Counted from the stretch's first letter, positions 23,152 through 31,563 are shown. The stretch is DNA of 64,000 nt from Candidatus Woesearchaeota archaeon (GCA_028818155.1 JAPPOH010000013.1:1-64000), one strand, 5' to 3'. Notes: a model not told the origin generated them from the letters alone. Numbers and translations: made by a program.

Positions 23152-23847
23152 ATGGAAATCAAAGTCAACGTCGGTGATCCGGCAAGTAAGAAAACATACA
23201 CGTTCACTATTTCTGCAGAAGATGCTTCGAGTGTTCATGACAAGCGCATTGGTGACACATTCCGTGGCGAATTAATTGGAAAAGCAGGCTACGAACTGGA
23301 GATTACTGGAGGAAGTGATAACGCAGGCTTCCCCATGCGAAAAGATGTTCCTGGCCATAGACGACAGAAAATTCTCATCACGAAAAGTACAGGGAACCAG
23401 AAAACCGAGAAGGGGATTCGTATCAGAAAGACAGTTGCCGGTGGCAAAGTCGGCGAGTTCACTGCGCAGATCAACTGCAAAGTTGTGAAGGCAGGCAAGG
23501 ATTCCCTTGAGACAAAAGAAGAAGCACCTGCTGAGGATGCTCCAACAGAGGAAAAGAAAGAAAAACCTGCTGAAGAGAAAAAGGAAGACGCTCCGAAGGA
23601 AGAGAAGAAAGAAGAAAAACCAGCAGAAGAAGAGAAAAAAGAGGACACTCCAAAGGATGACAAAAAGGAAACGCCCGAGGAGAAGAAGGAAGCTCCGAAA
23701 GAAGACAAGCAGGAAGAGAAAAAAGACGACAAACCAGTAGAAGAAAAGCCTGCAGAAAAACCGAAGGAAGAGGCTCCTGAAGAGAAGAAAGAAGAAGCTC
23801 CGAAAGAAAAACCTGCTGAGCCGAAAAAGGAAGAGAAAAGGAGTTAA
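23152..23847 (+). CDS. rps6e: Ribosomal protein eS6 with long E/K/P tail
   Basis: The first ~125 residues are archaeal eS6: MEIKVNVGDPASKKTYTF, GDTFRGELIGKAGYELEITGGSDNAGFPMRKDVPG and KGIRIRKTVAGG. Archaeal eS6 normally ends there. Here a further ~105 residues consist almost only of Glu, Lys, Pro, Asp and Ala in EEKKE/APKEE-type repeats. The tail is in frame and ends at one stop, and eL24 in this window also has a tail. It may be disordered and exposed on the ribosome. The track ORF is longer upstream; the ATG after GGGAGGG is chosen. Confidence 0.95.
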   Translation: MEIKVNVGDPASKKTYTFTISAEDASSVHDKRIGDTFRGELIGKAGYELEITGGSDNAGFPMRKDVPGHRRQKILITKSTGNQKTEKGIRIRKTVAGGKVGEFTAQINCKVVKAGKDSLETKEEAPAEDAPTEEKKEKPAEEKKEDAPKEEKKEEKPAEEEKKEDTPKDDKKETPEEKKEAPKEDKQEEKKDDKPVEEKPAEKPKEEAPEEKKEEAPKEKPAEPKKEEKRS

Positions 23848-23869
23848 ACCACGTTATTTTTCTAGCACC

Positions 23870-24463
23870 ATGCTATACGAAGCAGCAGGAATTGTAGGAA
23901 TCACAGGGCTCGCCGCTTTTGGAGCAGTGTATACTCGTATTGTGCTGCAACCACTTGCAAAAGAAGTGATGGATATACGACATGGCCGCGATTCCGTTTC
24001 CTTACAGCGAAAAAAATTTGAATTAGAGCAACAAGAAGCTGAACGGCGTGCTATATTTCTTCTTAAGACTTTGCAGGACGGCAATAATATACTTCCCGGT
24101 GATCCCGATTATACTATTGCACATGTTAATGTTGCTGCAGGTCGTTACGGCATGGGAACACAGGCATGGCGTGATGCAGAAGCTTCATTCAGAAGAAATC
24201 CACCGCCATACATTTCCAGCCATACACCATTTCCTCCTCGAGAATCTCTTGAAGCTCCTCCTGAAGGAGCACTATCTGAACTGGCAATTGTTCGCGCAGC
24301 ACGTCATTATGAAAAAGCATCACGCGATCTGCAAGCAACATTAGCAAACCTCGGTCTCGTTCTCTCGTTCGAGTCGTTCTTAGAACATCAGCTTGAGCGA
24401 TATCCGCAAGAAAACAACCCTACGCTAAATTCTTCAACAACGCTCCCACCACGTATGCGATGA
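23870..24463 (+). CDS. Hypothetical membrane-anchored protein
   Basis: A 197-residue protein with one N-terminal hydrophobic segment (AAGIVGITGLAAFGAVYTRIVL) followed by a charged helix (SLQRKKFELEQQEAERR) and a Pro-rich part (RRNPPPYISSHTPFPPRE). No family is recognised. It follows rps6e by 22 bases and overlaps the VIT1 gene tail-to-tail by 44 bases. Confidence 0.55.
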   Translation: MLYEAAGIVGITGLAAFGAVYTRIVLQPLAKEVMDIRHGRDSVSLQRKKFELEQQEAERRAIFLLKTLQDGNNILPGDPDYTIAHVNVAAGRYGMGTQAWRDAEASFRRNPPPYISSHTPFPPRESLEAPPEGALSELAIVRAARHYEKASRDLQATLANLGLVLSFESFLEHQLERYPQENNPTLNSSTTLPPRMR

Positions 24464-25121
24464 ACGCAGCGCCGCCGCCAACGAGCAGCATTTCTGTACC
24501 TGCTTTCCACCACGTGCGAGCAATGAGCACAGCACGGGCACTTCCCACAGCGAAAATCGTGACAAGTGTTAAGACTGTTGCAACAGCGAATGCGTGTGGC
24601 TGAAAGCTTGGAATGAATAACACAGCGACGTACGCTACTAGCGGCACTGAACCAGCAATCAAGAACGCAATAAATGTCGTGAGTCCCGCTTTCCAGGGCG
24701 AGGTCACCATGTCCGCCATACCATGGCCACCCATCATTTCCCGTACCCAGAGCTGCTCGTCACCAGTAATCTTCTTCACAATGCTATTGAGTAATGGCCC
24801 ACGAAACCCTTTCTGCTTGTAGATCGCGACAACTTCAGCCTTCGCTTCTGCAGGCCGCTCCTGCATCTGTCTGCGCTCGAGCTCTTGTTCCTTCTTCTTG
24901 AATGCGATCTCAGATTTCTTTGAAAGGTAATTCCCCGCAGCCATGCTCACGCCATCAGCAAGTAAGTTTGCGAGGCCGAGCACAAGAATAATAGAACTGG
25001 ATAATGAGGCGCCCGCAACGCCCGCGACAATCGCGAAGGTTGTGATAATGCCGTCCAGAGCACCGTAGACTGCATCGCCAAGGTATTTTCCCGTGTCTCG
25101 CCGTTGTTCGTCGTGGCCCAT
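24420..25121 (-). CDS. VIT1/CCC1-family iron/manganese transporter
   Basis: The 233-residue protein has about five membrane helices. Family marks include KYLGDAVYGALDGIITTFAIVAGVAGA at the start, and GLANLLADGVSMAAGNYLSKKSE before a long cytoplasmic helical loop rich in Glu (KKKEQELERRQMQE, metal-binding in relatives). VIT1/CCC1 proteins move Fe2+ or Mn2+ out of the cytoplasm. Length is normal. The TATA-like TTCTTAAACATA lies ~25 bases before the ATG. Confidence 0.92.
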   Translation of the reverse strand: MGHDEQRRDTGKYLGDAVYGALDGIITTFAIVAGVAGASLSSSIILVLGLANLLADGVSMAAGNYLSKKSEIAFKKKEQELERRQMQERPAEAKAEVVAIYKQKGFRGPLLNSIVKKITGDEQLWVREMMGGHGMADMVTSPWKAGLTTFIAFLIAGSVPLVAYVAVLFIPSFQPHAFAVATVLTLVTIFAVGSARAVLIARTWWKAGTEMLLVGGGAAFIAYVVGALLKNLA

Positions 25122-25155
25122 AGTTGCTCGCTAGAAAGTATGTTTAAGAATGTTT

Positions 25156-25446
25156 CTAAGAACGTTCGTGTCTTGCACTACCGTGGACGTGTGTAGAGTC
25201 TGAAAAGTGAAAGTTTAGCTCAACCACTCCTTTGCCGCCATGTCCATCAGAAGATCGCGTCAGGTATCTAGATTTACAAGGCGTATATCCCCTTTTTCCA
25301 GCATACTCATCGGCGATTTCTCTAATTTTTTCGACAGTCACTTCTCGAGGTATAGTTCGAGAGAACTGACAGTCTGGCATCATGCCACGTTCAACGTCAG
25401 GAGTTTCTCCTTTCATGCGAGCATCAAGGTAGTCACTGAAGTTCAT
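25156..25446 (-). CDS. Hypothetical small protein
   Basis: A 96-residue soluble protein starting MNFSDYLDARMKGETPDVERG. It has a basic middle (GKRGYTPCKSRYLTRSS) and a His-rich end (NFHFSDSTHVHGSARHERS). It has no known family. ATG 25446 is preferred to the GTG two codons upstream. It is divergent from argS, and TTTAATGG may be its weak TATA box. Confidence 0.5.
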   Translation of the reverse strand: MNFSDYLDARMKGETPDVERGMMPDCQFSRTIPREVTVEKIREIADEYAGKRGYTPCKSRYLTRSSDGHGGKGVVELNFHFSDSTHVHGSARHERS

Positions 25447-25519
25447 ACTCACTCCGAAATAGCATCACCATTAAAAGTCTGTCGGAAACCTTTAAAGGAG
25501 AGAAAGAACTCGTTGTCCC

Positions 25520-27178
25520 ATGTCCTTCCAAGACAAACTCCAAGCACTCATCGAAGCAGAAGGTATTCCCGTCCAGCTCGAAGTGCCACCTGACACCTCA
25601 TTAGGAGACTACGCCCTCCCCTGCTTTCCGTTAGCGAAAGCCATGAAAAAAGCGCCAAATCAGATCGCAGAAGACTTGGCAAAAAAATTCACCGCTGATT
25701 TTCTTGAAGACGTACAAGCAACGGGACCGTACGTGAACTTTTTCATCAAGAAAGACGCGTTCGCGAAAGCAACACTCAAGGAAATCCAAGACAAAGGCAG
25801 CGAGTATGGCAGTCAAGCGAAAAAGAACGACAACGTGATGATCGAGTACTCACAACCAAACACACACAAAGCATTCCACGTCGGCCATCTGCGAGGAACG
25901 AGCCTCGGCGAATCGTTAGCGAGAATCTTACGCTTTGCAGGCTACACCGTCGTGCAAGCAAACTACTCAGGTGATACAGGCGCGCACATCGCGAAGTGGC
26001 TCTGGTACTACACGAACAACAAGGAAACACCCCCGAAAGAGAACATCGAGCAGTGGATCGCGAACATTTACGTCAAAGCAGTACAAGCACTAGCTGACGA
26101 TCCAGACAAACAAGCGGAAGTCGATGTGATGTTAGCGAAACTCGATGCGAAAGAACCCGGAGCGTTATTCGACACGTACACAACAACAAGACAGCTCAGT
26201 ATCGATGCGTTCAAACGCATTTACAAGGAACTTGACGCGCACTTTGACGAGTGGTTCTTTGAAAGTGCAATGGATGAACACGCGAAAACAATCAGCAACG
26301 AATTAGCAACGAGAAAAATCGCAAAAGAAGACGACGGCGCAATCATCATGGACTTAGAAGACGTGAACCTCGGCATCTGGGTCCTCCTACGAAAAGATGG
26401 CACGCCCCTCTACTCAGCAAAAGATCTTGCGCTCGCAGAAGACAAATTCAAGAAGTACAACGTTGATAGAAGCATCTACGTTGTCGGTGCAGCGCAGAGC
26501 ATGCACTTCAAACAACTCTTTGAAACACTCGAAAGAATGGAGTTCGAGCAAACAGACAAGTGTTTCCATCTTTCATTCACAGAAGTACGATTACCGGAAG
26601 GTAAAATGAGTTCACGCACCGGACAAAACATTCTCTATAGTGATATGCACGCGCAAGTAGCAGACTATGCAACAGAAGAAATACAAAAGCGTCATGAAGA
26701 TTGGACTCCTGAACAAATAGCAACCGTCGTACACCACGTCACGATCGCAGCGCTCAAGTATGACATGCTCGCAATCAACCCAAACAAAACGATTACCTTT
26801 GATCCAAAGAACGCGACAGCGTTCGAAGGGGAGACCGGACCGTATTTACTCTACACGTACGCCCGCGCCTCGAGTATCTTACGAAAGGCGACCCCAGAGA
26901 TTGTTGATGGCTCTACATTAACACATGAGAAGGAGCTCGCGCTCTTACGCGCGTTAGCGGCATTCCCTGCAGCAGTAGATCGTGCAACGAGAGAGTACAT
27001 GCCCAGCTACGTCGCGCACTGCGCAATGAGCATCGCGAAAACATTCAACTCATTCTACCACGAGTGCCCCGTCTTGCAAGAGGAACGGAAAGATCGCGTC
27101 GCGTTAGTGCAGGCTGCAGTGATTGTGCTCGGAAAGGCACTTACTTTGCTCGGTATTAAGGCGCCGGAGGAGATGTGA
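25520..27178 (+). CDS. argS: Arginyl-tRNA synthetase
   Basis: This class I synthetase of 552 residues has the N-terminal Arg_tRNA_synt_N domain (residues 1-80), the HIGH-type motif HVGHLRGTSLGESLARIL (~116), the KMSS loop in LPEGKMSSRTGQN, and the C-terminal DALR anticodon-binding domain (TYARASSILRKA onward). Length is normal. A TATA box (CCTTTAAAGG) lies ~27 bases before the ATG. The stop overlaps the start of the helicase fragment (GTGA). Confidence 0.97.
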   Translation: MSFQDKLQALIEAEGIPVQLEVPPDTSLGDYALPCFPLAKAMKKAPNQIAEDLAKKFTADFLEDVQATGPYVNFFIKKDAFAKATLKEIQDKGSEYGSQAKKNDNVMIEYSQPNTHKAFHVGHLRGTSLGESLARILRFAGYTVVQANYSGDTGAHIAKWLWYYTNNKETPPKENIEQWIANIYVKAVQALADDPDKQAEVDVMLAKLDAKEPGALFDTYTTTRQLSIDAFKRIYKELDAHFDEWFFESAMDEHAKTISNELATRKIAKEDDGAIIMDLEDVNLGIWVLLRKDGTPLYSAKDLALAEDKFKKYNVDRSIYVVGAAQSMHFKQLFETLERMEFEQTDKCFHLSFTEVRLPEGKMSSRTGQNILYSDMHAQVADYATEEIQKRHEDWTPEQIATVVHHVTIAALKYDMLAINPNKTITFDPKNATAFEGETGPYLLYTYARASSILRKATPEIVDGSTLTHEKELALLRALAAFPAAVDRATREYMPSYVAHCAMSIAKTFNSFYHECPVLQEERKDRVALVQAAVIVLGKALTLLGIKAPEEM

Positions 27179-27819
27179 ACCCGAAAATACCAAGAAAGAT
27201 CGCTTCCCTTTTAGAAAAAAGAGGGTTTTCTTCTTTACGTCCATGTCAAGAGAAATCCATCGACGCTGGACTCTTTGATGAAAAGAACTTGTTGGTCTGC
27301 ACACCCACCGCTTCTGGAAAAACATTAGTGGGCGAGCTTGCCGCGCTGAATGGTATCTTGCATGATCATGGGAAAGCTGTGTATATTGTCCCGTTGCGCG
27401 CGTTAGCAACGGAAAAGTACCGGCAGTTCAAGAAAGATTATCCCAATTTGAAAATCGCTGTGAGCACGGGGGACCTGGATGAGAAGCAATCCTACCTGGG
27501 AAACAATGACGTGATCATCGTGACGTCAGAAAAATTCGATTCATTACTCAGACATAAAGTGGACTGGCTCCCCGCCGTCAAGACCGTCATCATTGATGAG
27601 ATTCATTTGTTGAATGACCCCCATAGGGGGCCGACTCTAGAAGTTGTGTTAACAATCATTCGTACAACCATGAACGTGCAACTGATTGGCCTTTCAGCGA
27701 CGATCGGCAATAAAGAGGAATTAGCTGCGTGGTTAAATGCGGAGCTCGTTGAAGACGACTGGCGCCCTGTCAAGCTTGAGAAAGGCGTCTACCTCGATGG
27801 TGAGATCGAGTTCAGTTGA
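27175..27819 (+). CDS. Helicase RecA1 half (Hel308/Ski2-like), no second half
   Basis: The 214-residue protein has SF2 motifs I (TPTASGKT), Ib region (VIIVTSEKFDSLLRH), II (DEIH) and III (LSATIGN), all close to the Hel308/Ski2 type. It then stops just after ELVEDDWRPVKLEKGVYLDGEIEF, the linker that normally joins RecA1 to RecA2. Motifs IV-VI, the winged helix and the ratchet (~450 residues) are absent. The following gene is on the other strand and unrelated. Either the second half is encoded elsewhere (a split gene) or this is a remnant. It is coupled to argS through GTGA. Confidence 0.85.
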   Translation: MNPKIPRKIASLLEKRGFSSLRPCQEKSIDAGLFDEKNLLVCTPTASGKTLVGELAALNGILHDHGKAVYIVPLRALATEKYRQFKKDYPNLKIAVSTGDLDEKQSYLGNNDVIIVTSEKFDSLLRHKVDWLPAVKTVIIDEIHLLNDPHRGPTLEVVLTIIRTTMNVQLIGLSATIGNKEELAAWLNAELVEDDWRPVKLEKGVYLDGEIEFS

Positions 27820-28123
27820 ACTGCTTCACGTTCTTCTGCAGGAATTCAGTCACAAGCGGAATAACTGGCTTTCGCCCTTTGTACGCATCCACAGCAAAGA
27901 TGATTGCCACGACAACGACTGCGATCCAGTATATTGGTGAGAGGATCCAGCCGATGAACGGAACGAACATCAACACCCAGCAGAGGATAAACGCAGTTCC
28001 TGCAAATGCCAAGCCGTTAATCGCGTGGTACATGTGTTTCTTCTGCTGCAAGAGCAGGAGAATTAACGCGACTGGCCAGAAAATGTAACAGAGTGCGTTC
28101 AAGAGCTTATCTGTATCTGACAT
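27812..28123 (-). CDS. Small membrane protein, DUF4870-like
   Basis: A 103-residue protein with three hydrophobic segments (LNALCYIFWPVALILLLL, AINGLAFAGTAFILCWVLMFV, GWILSPIYWIAVVVVAIIFAV). The sequence YHAINGLAF and the overall layout fit the DUF4870 family, whose function is unknown. It overlaps the helicase fragment by 8 bases, tail to tail. Confidence 0.75.
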   Translation of the reverse strand: MSDTDKLLNALCYIFWPVALILLLLQQKKHMYHAINGLAFAGTAFILCWVLMFVPFIGWILSPIYWIAVVVVAIIFAVDAYKGRKPVIPLVTEFLQKNVKQFN

Positions 28124-28154
28124 GCCCTAAGAATGGATTCTTCCTATATAAGCA

Positions 28155-28427
28155 TTATGCTCCACAGAGCGGGTTGCAGACGTCTAAGCAGCCATCTTCC
28201 GTTCCAGGTTCTGTCACACAGTTGCGCATGCAGTCGTTCATGCAGAGATTCAGCTCTTGTTGTGATGGGCCTTGTTCAGCTGCCTTGACCAGTTGACTCC
28301 CTGTTGCAACCACATTCCCTGTTGCTAGCCCGACTGTGTTCTCCTGGTCAACGACCGCTTGGATAACGCCCATGAAGAGGAGTGCTCCTACGAAGACTGC
28401 TCCTAATACCATTTGTAATTGTTTCAT
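28155..28427 (-). CDS. Small exported Cys-rich protein
   Basis: A 90-residue protein: N-terminal helix (LGAVFVGALLFMGVIQAVV), a spacer, then CMNDCMRNC...CLDVCNPLC, i.e. paired Cys with x3 spacing, as in small disulfide-stabilised hairpins. It has an SD-like AGGTG before the ATG. It is last in a group of similar tiny genes (28155-29567), and its function is unknown. Confidence 0.6.
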   Translation of the reverse strand: MKQLQMVLGAVFVGALLFMGVIQAVVDQENTVGLATGNVVATGSQLVKAAEQGPSQQELNLCMNDCMRNCVTEPGTEDGCLDVCNPLCGA

Positions 28428-28478
28428 TCTTACACCTTTGTCGCACTGAAAAAGAGGATGTCAAAAAAAGAGGAAAAG

Positions 28479-28760
28479 CTATCTTGGCATGCAGCTTTCA
28501 AAGCAATCGTAGAAACAATCATCATTACTTCCGCAATTGCTCCATCGAGCACAGTTATGTACGCATTGACTATGTCCCCATCGAGCGTCTGATGCTTGTC
28601 CAGCAACATTACTATCTTCTACGCCAGCCCCTGCGTGTTGCACACCTGTCGGTGCGTTGCTAAACACAACAATCGAGACTAAGCCCACGATTGCAACAAG
28701 TGACACGAGTGCCACGATTGTTAAGTTCAATTGATTCATTTCTTTTTTCTTCTTTGCCAT
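28479..28760 (-). CDS. Small exported Cys-rich protein, paralogue pair A
   Basis: A 93-residue protein starting MAKKKKEMNQLN. One helix (LTIVALVSLVAIVGLVSIVVF) is followed by the phrase NAPTGVQHAGAG and a Cys-rich end (CVHNCARWSNCGSNDDCFYDCFESC). The start is the ATG with GGTGG upstream; the track ORF is 24 codons longer. Its leader, helix and APTGVQH phrase are shared with the next upstream gene, so the two arose by duplication. Confidence 0.6.
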   Translation of the reverse strand: MAKKKKEMNQLNLTIVALVSLVAIVGLVSIVVFSNAPTGVQHAGAGVEDSNVAGQASDARWGHSQCVHNCARWSNCGSNDDCFYDCFESCMPR

Positions 28761-28813
28761 TGGTATCCACCTAAGTTTGTCTATCAGTAAGTATTGTTTT
28801 CGTGCTGCCTTCC

Positions 28814-29101
28814 CTATATTTTGTTCTTGCAAGTTTCATGTGCATCTTTCTTGTCTTGGAATGAAGAGTAGTAGTTTGAATTCTCCTCCATACACTTAAC
28901 GTACTTTCCTGTTCTTTTGTCACTCGTCACTCTGGCATCTCCTGCGCGGTTTTCCTCAACAACTGCGCTTGCCTGTACATGTTGCACTCCTGTTGGCGCA
29001 CCGCTAAAGACAACCATCGCAACTAAGCTCATAATTGCGACTAATGCAACGAGTGCAACAACTATTACATTCACTTGATGATGTTGTTTCTTCTTTGCTA
29101 T
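28814..29101 (-). CDS. Small exported protein, paralogue pair B; start ATA or GTG
   Basis: This is the paralogue of the 28760 gene: it shares the helix, the GAPTGVQH phrase and the upstream context GGTGGATA-CAAT. At the position of the paralogue's ATG the base triplet is ATA (29101-29099), followed in frame by AKKKQHHQ. The first usual start is GTG at 29074. The product is 86 residues from GTG or 95 from ATA. The end has two Cys (KCMEENSN, ETCKNKI). The start is unresolved. Confidence 0.5.
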   Translation of the reverse strand: MAKKKQHHQVNVIVVALVALVAIMSLVAMVVFSGAPTGVQHVQASAVVEENRAGDARVTSDKRTGKYVKCMEENSNYYSSFQDKKDAHETCKNKI

Positions 29102-29103
29102 TG

Positions 29104-29229
29104 TTATCCACCTGTGAGTTTGTATATCATCAAAATTGCGATGCCAACAATCGCGACGAGCGCAACCACTGCCACTGTCGTGATGTTAAGCTCGTTTGAT
29201 TGTTGTTCCACTGCTGCTGTGAGTGTCAT
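29104..29229 (-). CDS. 41-residue single-helix protein
   Basis: This gene is too short for the ORF track. It encodes MTLTAAVEQQSNELN, then a helix TTVAVVALVAIVGIAILMIY and a short KLTGG end. The start overlaps the upstream gene's stop (ATGA), and the stop lies three bases before the next gene's start region. The helix resembles those of the two paralogues downstream, which supports a real gene. Confidence 0.5.
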   Translation of the reverse strand: MTLTAAVEQQSNELNITTVAVVALVAIVGIAILMIYKLTGG

Positions 29230-29567
29230 GCGATCACCACGTAGCCTCGTTCACAATTGCCACGTACTTCTTCCACGAGGCCGTGGGCTGTAAAGCTATC
29301 TTTGAAGTATCGCTTGCCATCCAGTTCAATGTATGCTGGCCTGACAGCTCCTTGGATGTCAGTGACCGTCTGTCTTTCGAGTGTGTCGCCGCACGTGAGG
29401 AGTGTTCCTGGCAGTTCCGTTGCGGCACCCGCAACCGTTGTGTCTGCGAGCACGAGGCCCATGCCTGGTCCGAGCGCGACGACCATGCCGAGGAGTGCGA
29501 AGACTCCTATGAGGAATACTGTTAATCGTCCGAATCGTAAAAAGTGCTGTGCGTCGTCTCTGTGCAT
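29226..29567 (-). CDS. Small exported protein heading the tiny-gene group
   Basis: A 113-residue protein with basic N-terminus, helix (LTVFLIGVFALLGMVVALGPGMGLVLA) and an exported part with two Cys (LTCGDTLE, GNCERG) and the strand AYIELDGKRYFKD. A TATA box (TTTTATAAAC) about 60 bases upstream probably drives the whole group to 28155. Function unknown. Confidence 0.6.
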   Translation of the reverse strand: MHRDDAQHFLRFGRLTVFLIGVFALLGMVVALGPGMGLVLADTTVAGAATELPGTLLTCGDTLERQTVTDIQGAVRPAYIELDGKRYFKDSFTAHGLVEEVRGNCERGYVVIA

Positions 29568-29680
29568 ACGTCGTTCCTGTATAGCTTTTAGTATACTAGA
29601 GCGTATTTAGGTATATTAGTTTATAAAAGTTTCGATGTTGCTGTCGTTACACACATATACAACCGAGTCCACTACATTCC

Positions 29681-30178
29681 TCAAACCCTTCCACCTTCAC
29701 CATCAAACACACCAACACCACCAGGAGGCATCGTGGGCTTGTAATCATCAGGAATAACCGCATATCCATTGCCAAGCACCCCATCTCTGAGCACTGCTTC
29801 AAGAAACTTCGCTCCCTCTTCACTAGCCGTTCGAGTGAGTTGCAGAACTTTTCCTTGAAGAAATGGTTGCGTATCCAAGTTTTGCAAGATTTTCGTGCCT
29901 ATCCCACTCCATCTTTTATCCTTTCGCACATCAACATATTGCAGTGAATAGTACTGCCACCCTGCAGGGGCTTGTTCTTGCCAACAATTAGCAGCCCCCA
30001 CAACAGATCGCCCATCTACTGCAACGACAAACCTTTGTTCATGCATACACCCAAAAGTGTTAGGCCCAAAGTACTTGAAGCCTGCATACACGTCTAAATT
30101 TCCCCTGGGAGTAACCCCACATACGCGTTGCAAAGCATCAACAGTACCACCGTTCCACAGGAAAAAGCGCAGTTCCAT
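29681..30178 (-). CDS. Putative GNAT acetyltransferase
   Basis: A 165-residue protein. The stretch LQYVDVRKDKRWSGIGTKILQNLD resembles GNAT motif A, with RxxGIG at the acetyl-CoA pyrophosphate loop. FVVAVDGRSVVGAANC fits the preceding strands. Similarity is modest in the rest, so the substrate cannot be named. It is a single gene next to a SpoIIM-like protein. Confidence 0.62.
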   Translation of the reverse strand: MELRFFLWNGGTVDALQRVCGVTPRGNLDVYAGFKYFGPNTFGCMHEQRFVVAVDGRSVVGAANCWQEQAPAGWQYYSLQYVDVRKDKRWSGIGTKILQNLDTQPFLQGKVLQLTRTASEEGAKFLEAVLRDGVLGNGYAVIPDDYKPTMPPGGVGVFDGEGGRV

Positions 30179-30268
30179 AGTGTGGCTCGCAAACCTCCCC
30201 TTGCTTAAATACCTTCCTTCTAACCACTCGAAAATAAGTACATTGTTCTTACTCGATCCTGTGAGCAG

Positions 30269-31285
30269 CTACCCACCAATCATCGCGGCAAGGTACACAC
30301 TACGCAACGCACCCACATTATGCAAGACGAACGTCTCGACAAGCGCACCAACGACAAACACACCGATCGCGAACGCGAACAAGTAGAAATTATACCGAAA
30401 AATCAGCGCATGATTCGTGTTATCAAACAAGTAATGCATGCAGTAGAGTATGCCCAGCGCCAACACAATGGCCAACACGCCAGCAACCACCCGCGGAAAC
30501 AACGATTTCACCAAGATAAACAGCAAGACATAAATGAACGCCCCACACAAAAAGAAGAGCACAAAACTCCGAATCTCCTCACTCTTCTGCACAATCTCAT
30601 CTGAAATGACGCCGCCAGAGATCGCAGCCAAGATGTACGCCGACCCCTCCAGCAACAAGTGCGGCAACGTCACAAGAAAAATAATCAACAACGCAATAAG
30701 TGCACTCCTCCCATCAAATGAAGAAGCAGCAATCGCACGATACCCGAAGATCGTGCCCCACGTGGACGCATTCCACGCAATGAAGAAAATCGCGCCATCA
30801 CCAGCAACGAGGGACACAATGAAACAAGCTAAGAGCACCCACCAATTATTCAACAGAATATCAAAGAACGTGCTAAACGAAAAGGTCACCCCGCCGCGCA
30901 CACTCTCAAGACTCAATTGCTCGCGAAAAATCCTGCTGACATCATAGCCAAGGTACGGCGCTAAAAAACTGTAGAGCATGTACGCAAGATAAATGCCAAG
31001 GAAAATGAAAATATAGATCTGGATCGCATCCCAATTATCCTTGAGTAATGTGAGAAAGTTCTTGTTCTTCTCCTGCTCTTCTTGTCGCTCTTCCCGCTTC
31101 AATATAGTCGAGAAATACGGCAGTAAAAAAATACTCACGAAGATGACGGAGACGATGCCTGAGTTTGCCGCAAAGAGCAAGCGAGCGATCACAATCGAAA
31201 TCGTTGCGTAAATGAATGCAAGGAAGAAGCCAGTCCATTCTTTTCTCTCAAGTAATGAGCTCGGGAAGAGGTGTTCGAAGACCAC
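30269..31285 (-). CDS. SpoIIM/DUF95-like membrane protein
   Basis: A 338-residue protein with about eight membrane helices. The C-terminal half has the family segment LIIFLVTLPHLLLEGSAYILAAISGG (compare LPHG-type motifs in SpoIIM). The start is GTG 31285: the TATA box CTTTATAAAG is centred 26 bases upstream, and an in-frame stop precedes the GTG. SpoIIM-like proteins in archaea have no settled role; in spore formers the family acts in membrane remodelling. Confidence 0.8.
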   Translation of the reverse strand: MVFEHLFPSSLLERKEWTGFFLAFIYATISIVIARLLFAANSGIVSVIFVSIFLLPYFSTILKREERQEEQEKNKNFLTLLKDNWDAIQIYIFIFLGIYLAYMLYSFLAPYLGYDVSRIFREQLSLESVRGGVTFSFSTFFDILLNNWWVLLACFIVSLVAGDGAIFFIAWNASTWGTIFGYRAIAASSFDGRSALIALLIIFLVTLPHLLLEGSAYILAAISGGVISDEIVQKSEEIRSFVLFFLCGAFIYVLLFILVKSLFPRVVAGVLAIVLALGILYCMHYLFDNTNHALIFRYNFYLFAFAIGVFVVGALVETFVLHNVGALRSVYLAAMIGG

Positions 31286-31330
31286 ACTCCATTAGAACGA
31301 AGACTCTTTATAAAGCTTGTTCTCGAGAAG

Positions 31331-31531
31331 TTATCCGCCTTCTTTCATGCTACCACGACCGGCATTCCCCGTTCCTGCAACATCTTCGTTATCTGCAGGC
31401 GGCTCAGCAACCTGCTCAACAGGCTCTGCGACAGGGTCATCCACATCCACAACAGGCGGCTGCTCAGCAGCACAGCCTGTAATGAGGAGGCCCAGTGAAA
31501 GAAGCATCACTGCAACATATACCTGTTTCAT
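31331..31531 (-). CDS. Small lipoprotein
   Basis: A 66-residue protein with signal MKQVYVAVMLLSLGLLITGCAAE containing a lipobox-like LITGC, then an acidic, Pro-rich disordered tail (VVDVDDPVAEPVEQVAEPPAD). It has a TATA box (TTTTATAAAG, ~25 bases upstream) and SD-like CTGGAG. It probably sits on the outer membrane face; no role can be assigned. Confidence 0.7.
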   Translation of the reverse strand: MKQVYVAVMLLSLGLLITGCAAEQPPVVDVDDPVAEPVEQVAEPPADNEDVAGTGNAGRGSMKEGG

Positions 31532-31563
31532 ACCACAGCTCCAGATTTATCACTTTATAAAAG

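Noticed and set aside
23289-23732. 147-residue minus-strand ORF rich in Ser and Phe
   Set aside because: It is the mirror of the Glu/Lys-rich eS6 tail; its Ser-Phe repeats come only from reverse-complemented GAA/AAG codons.
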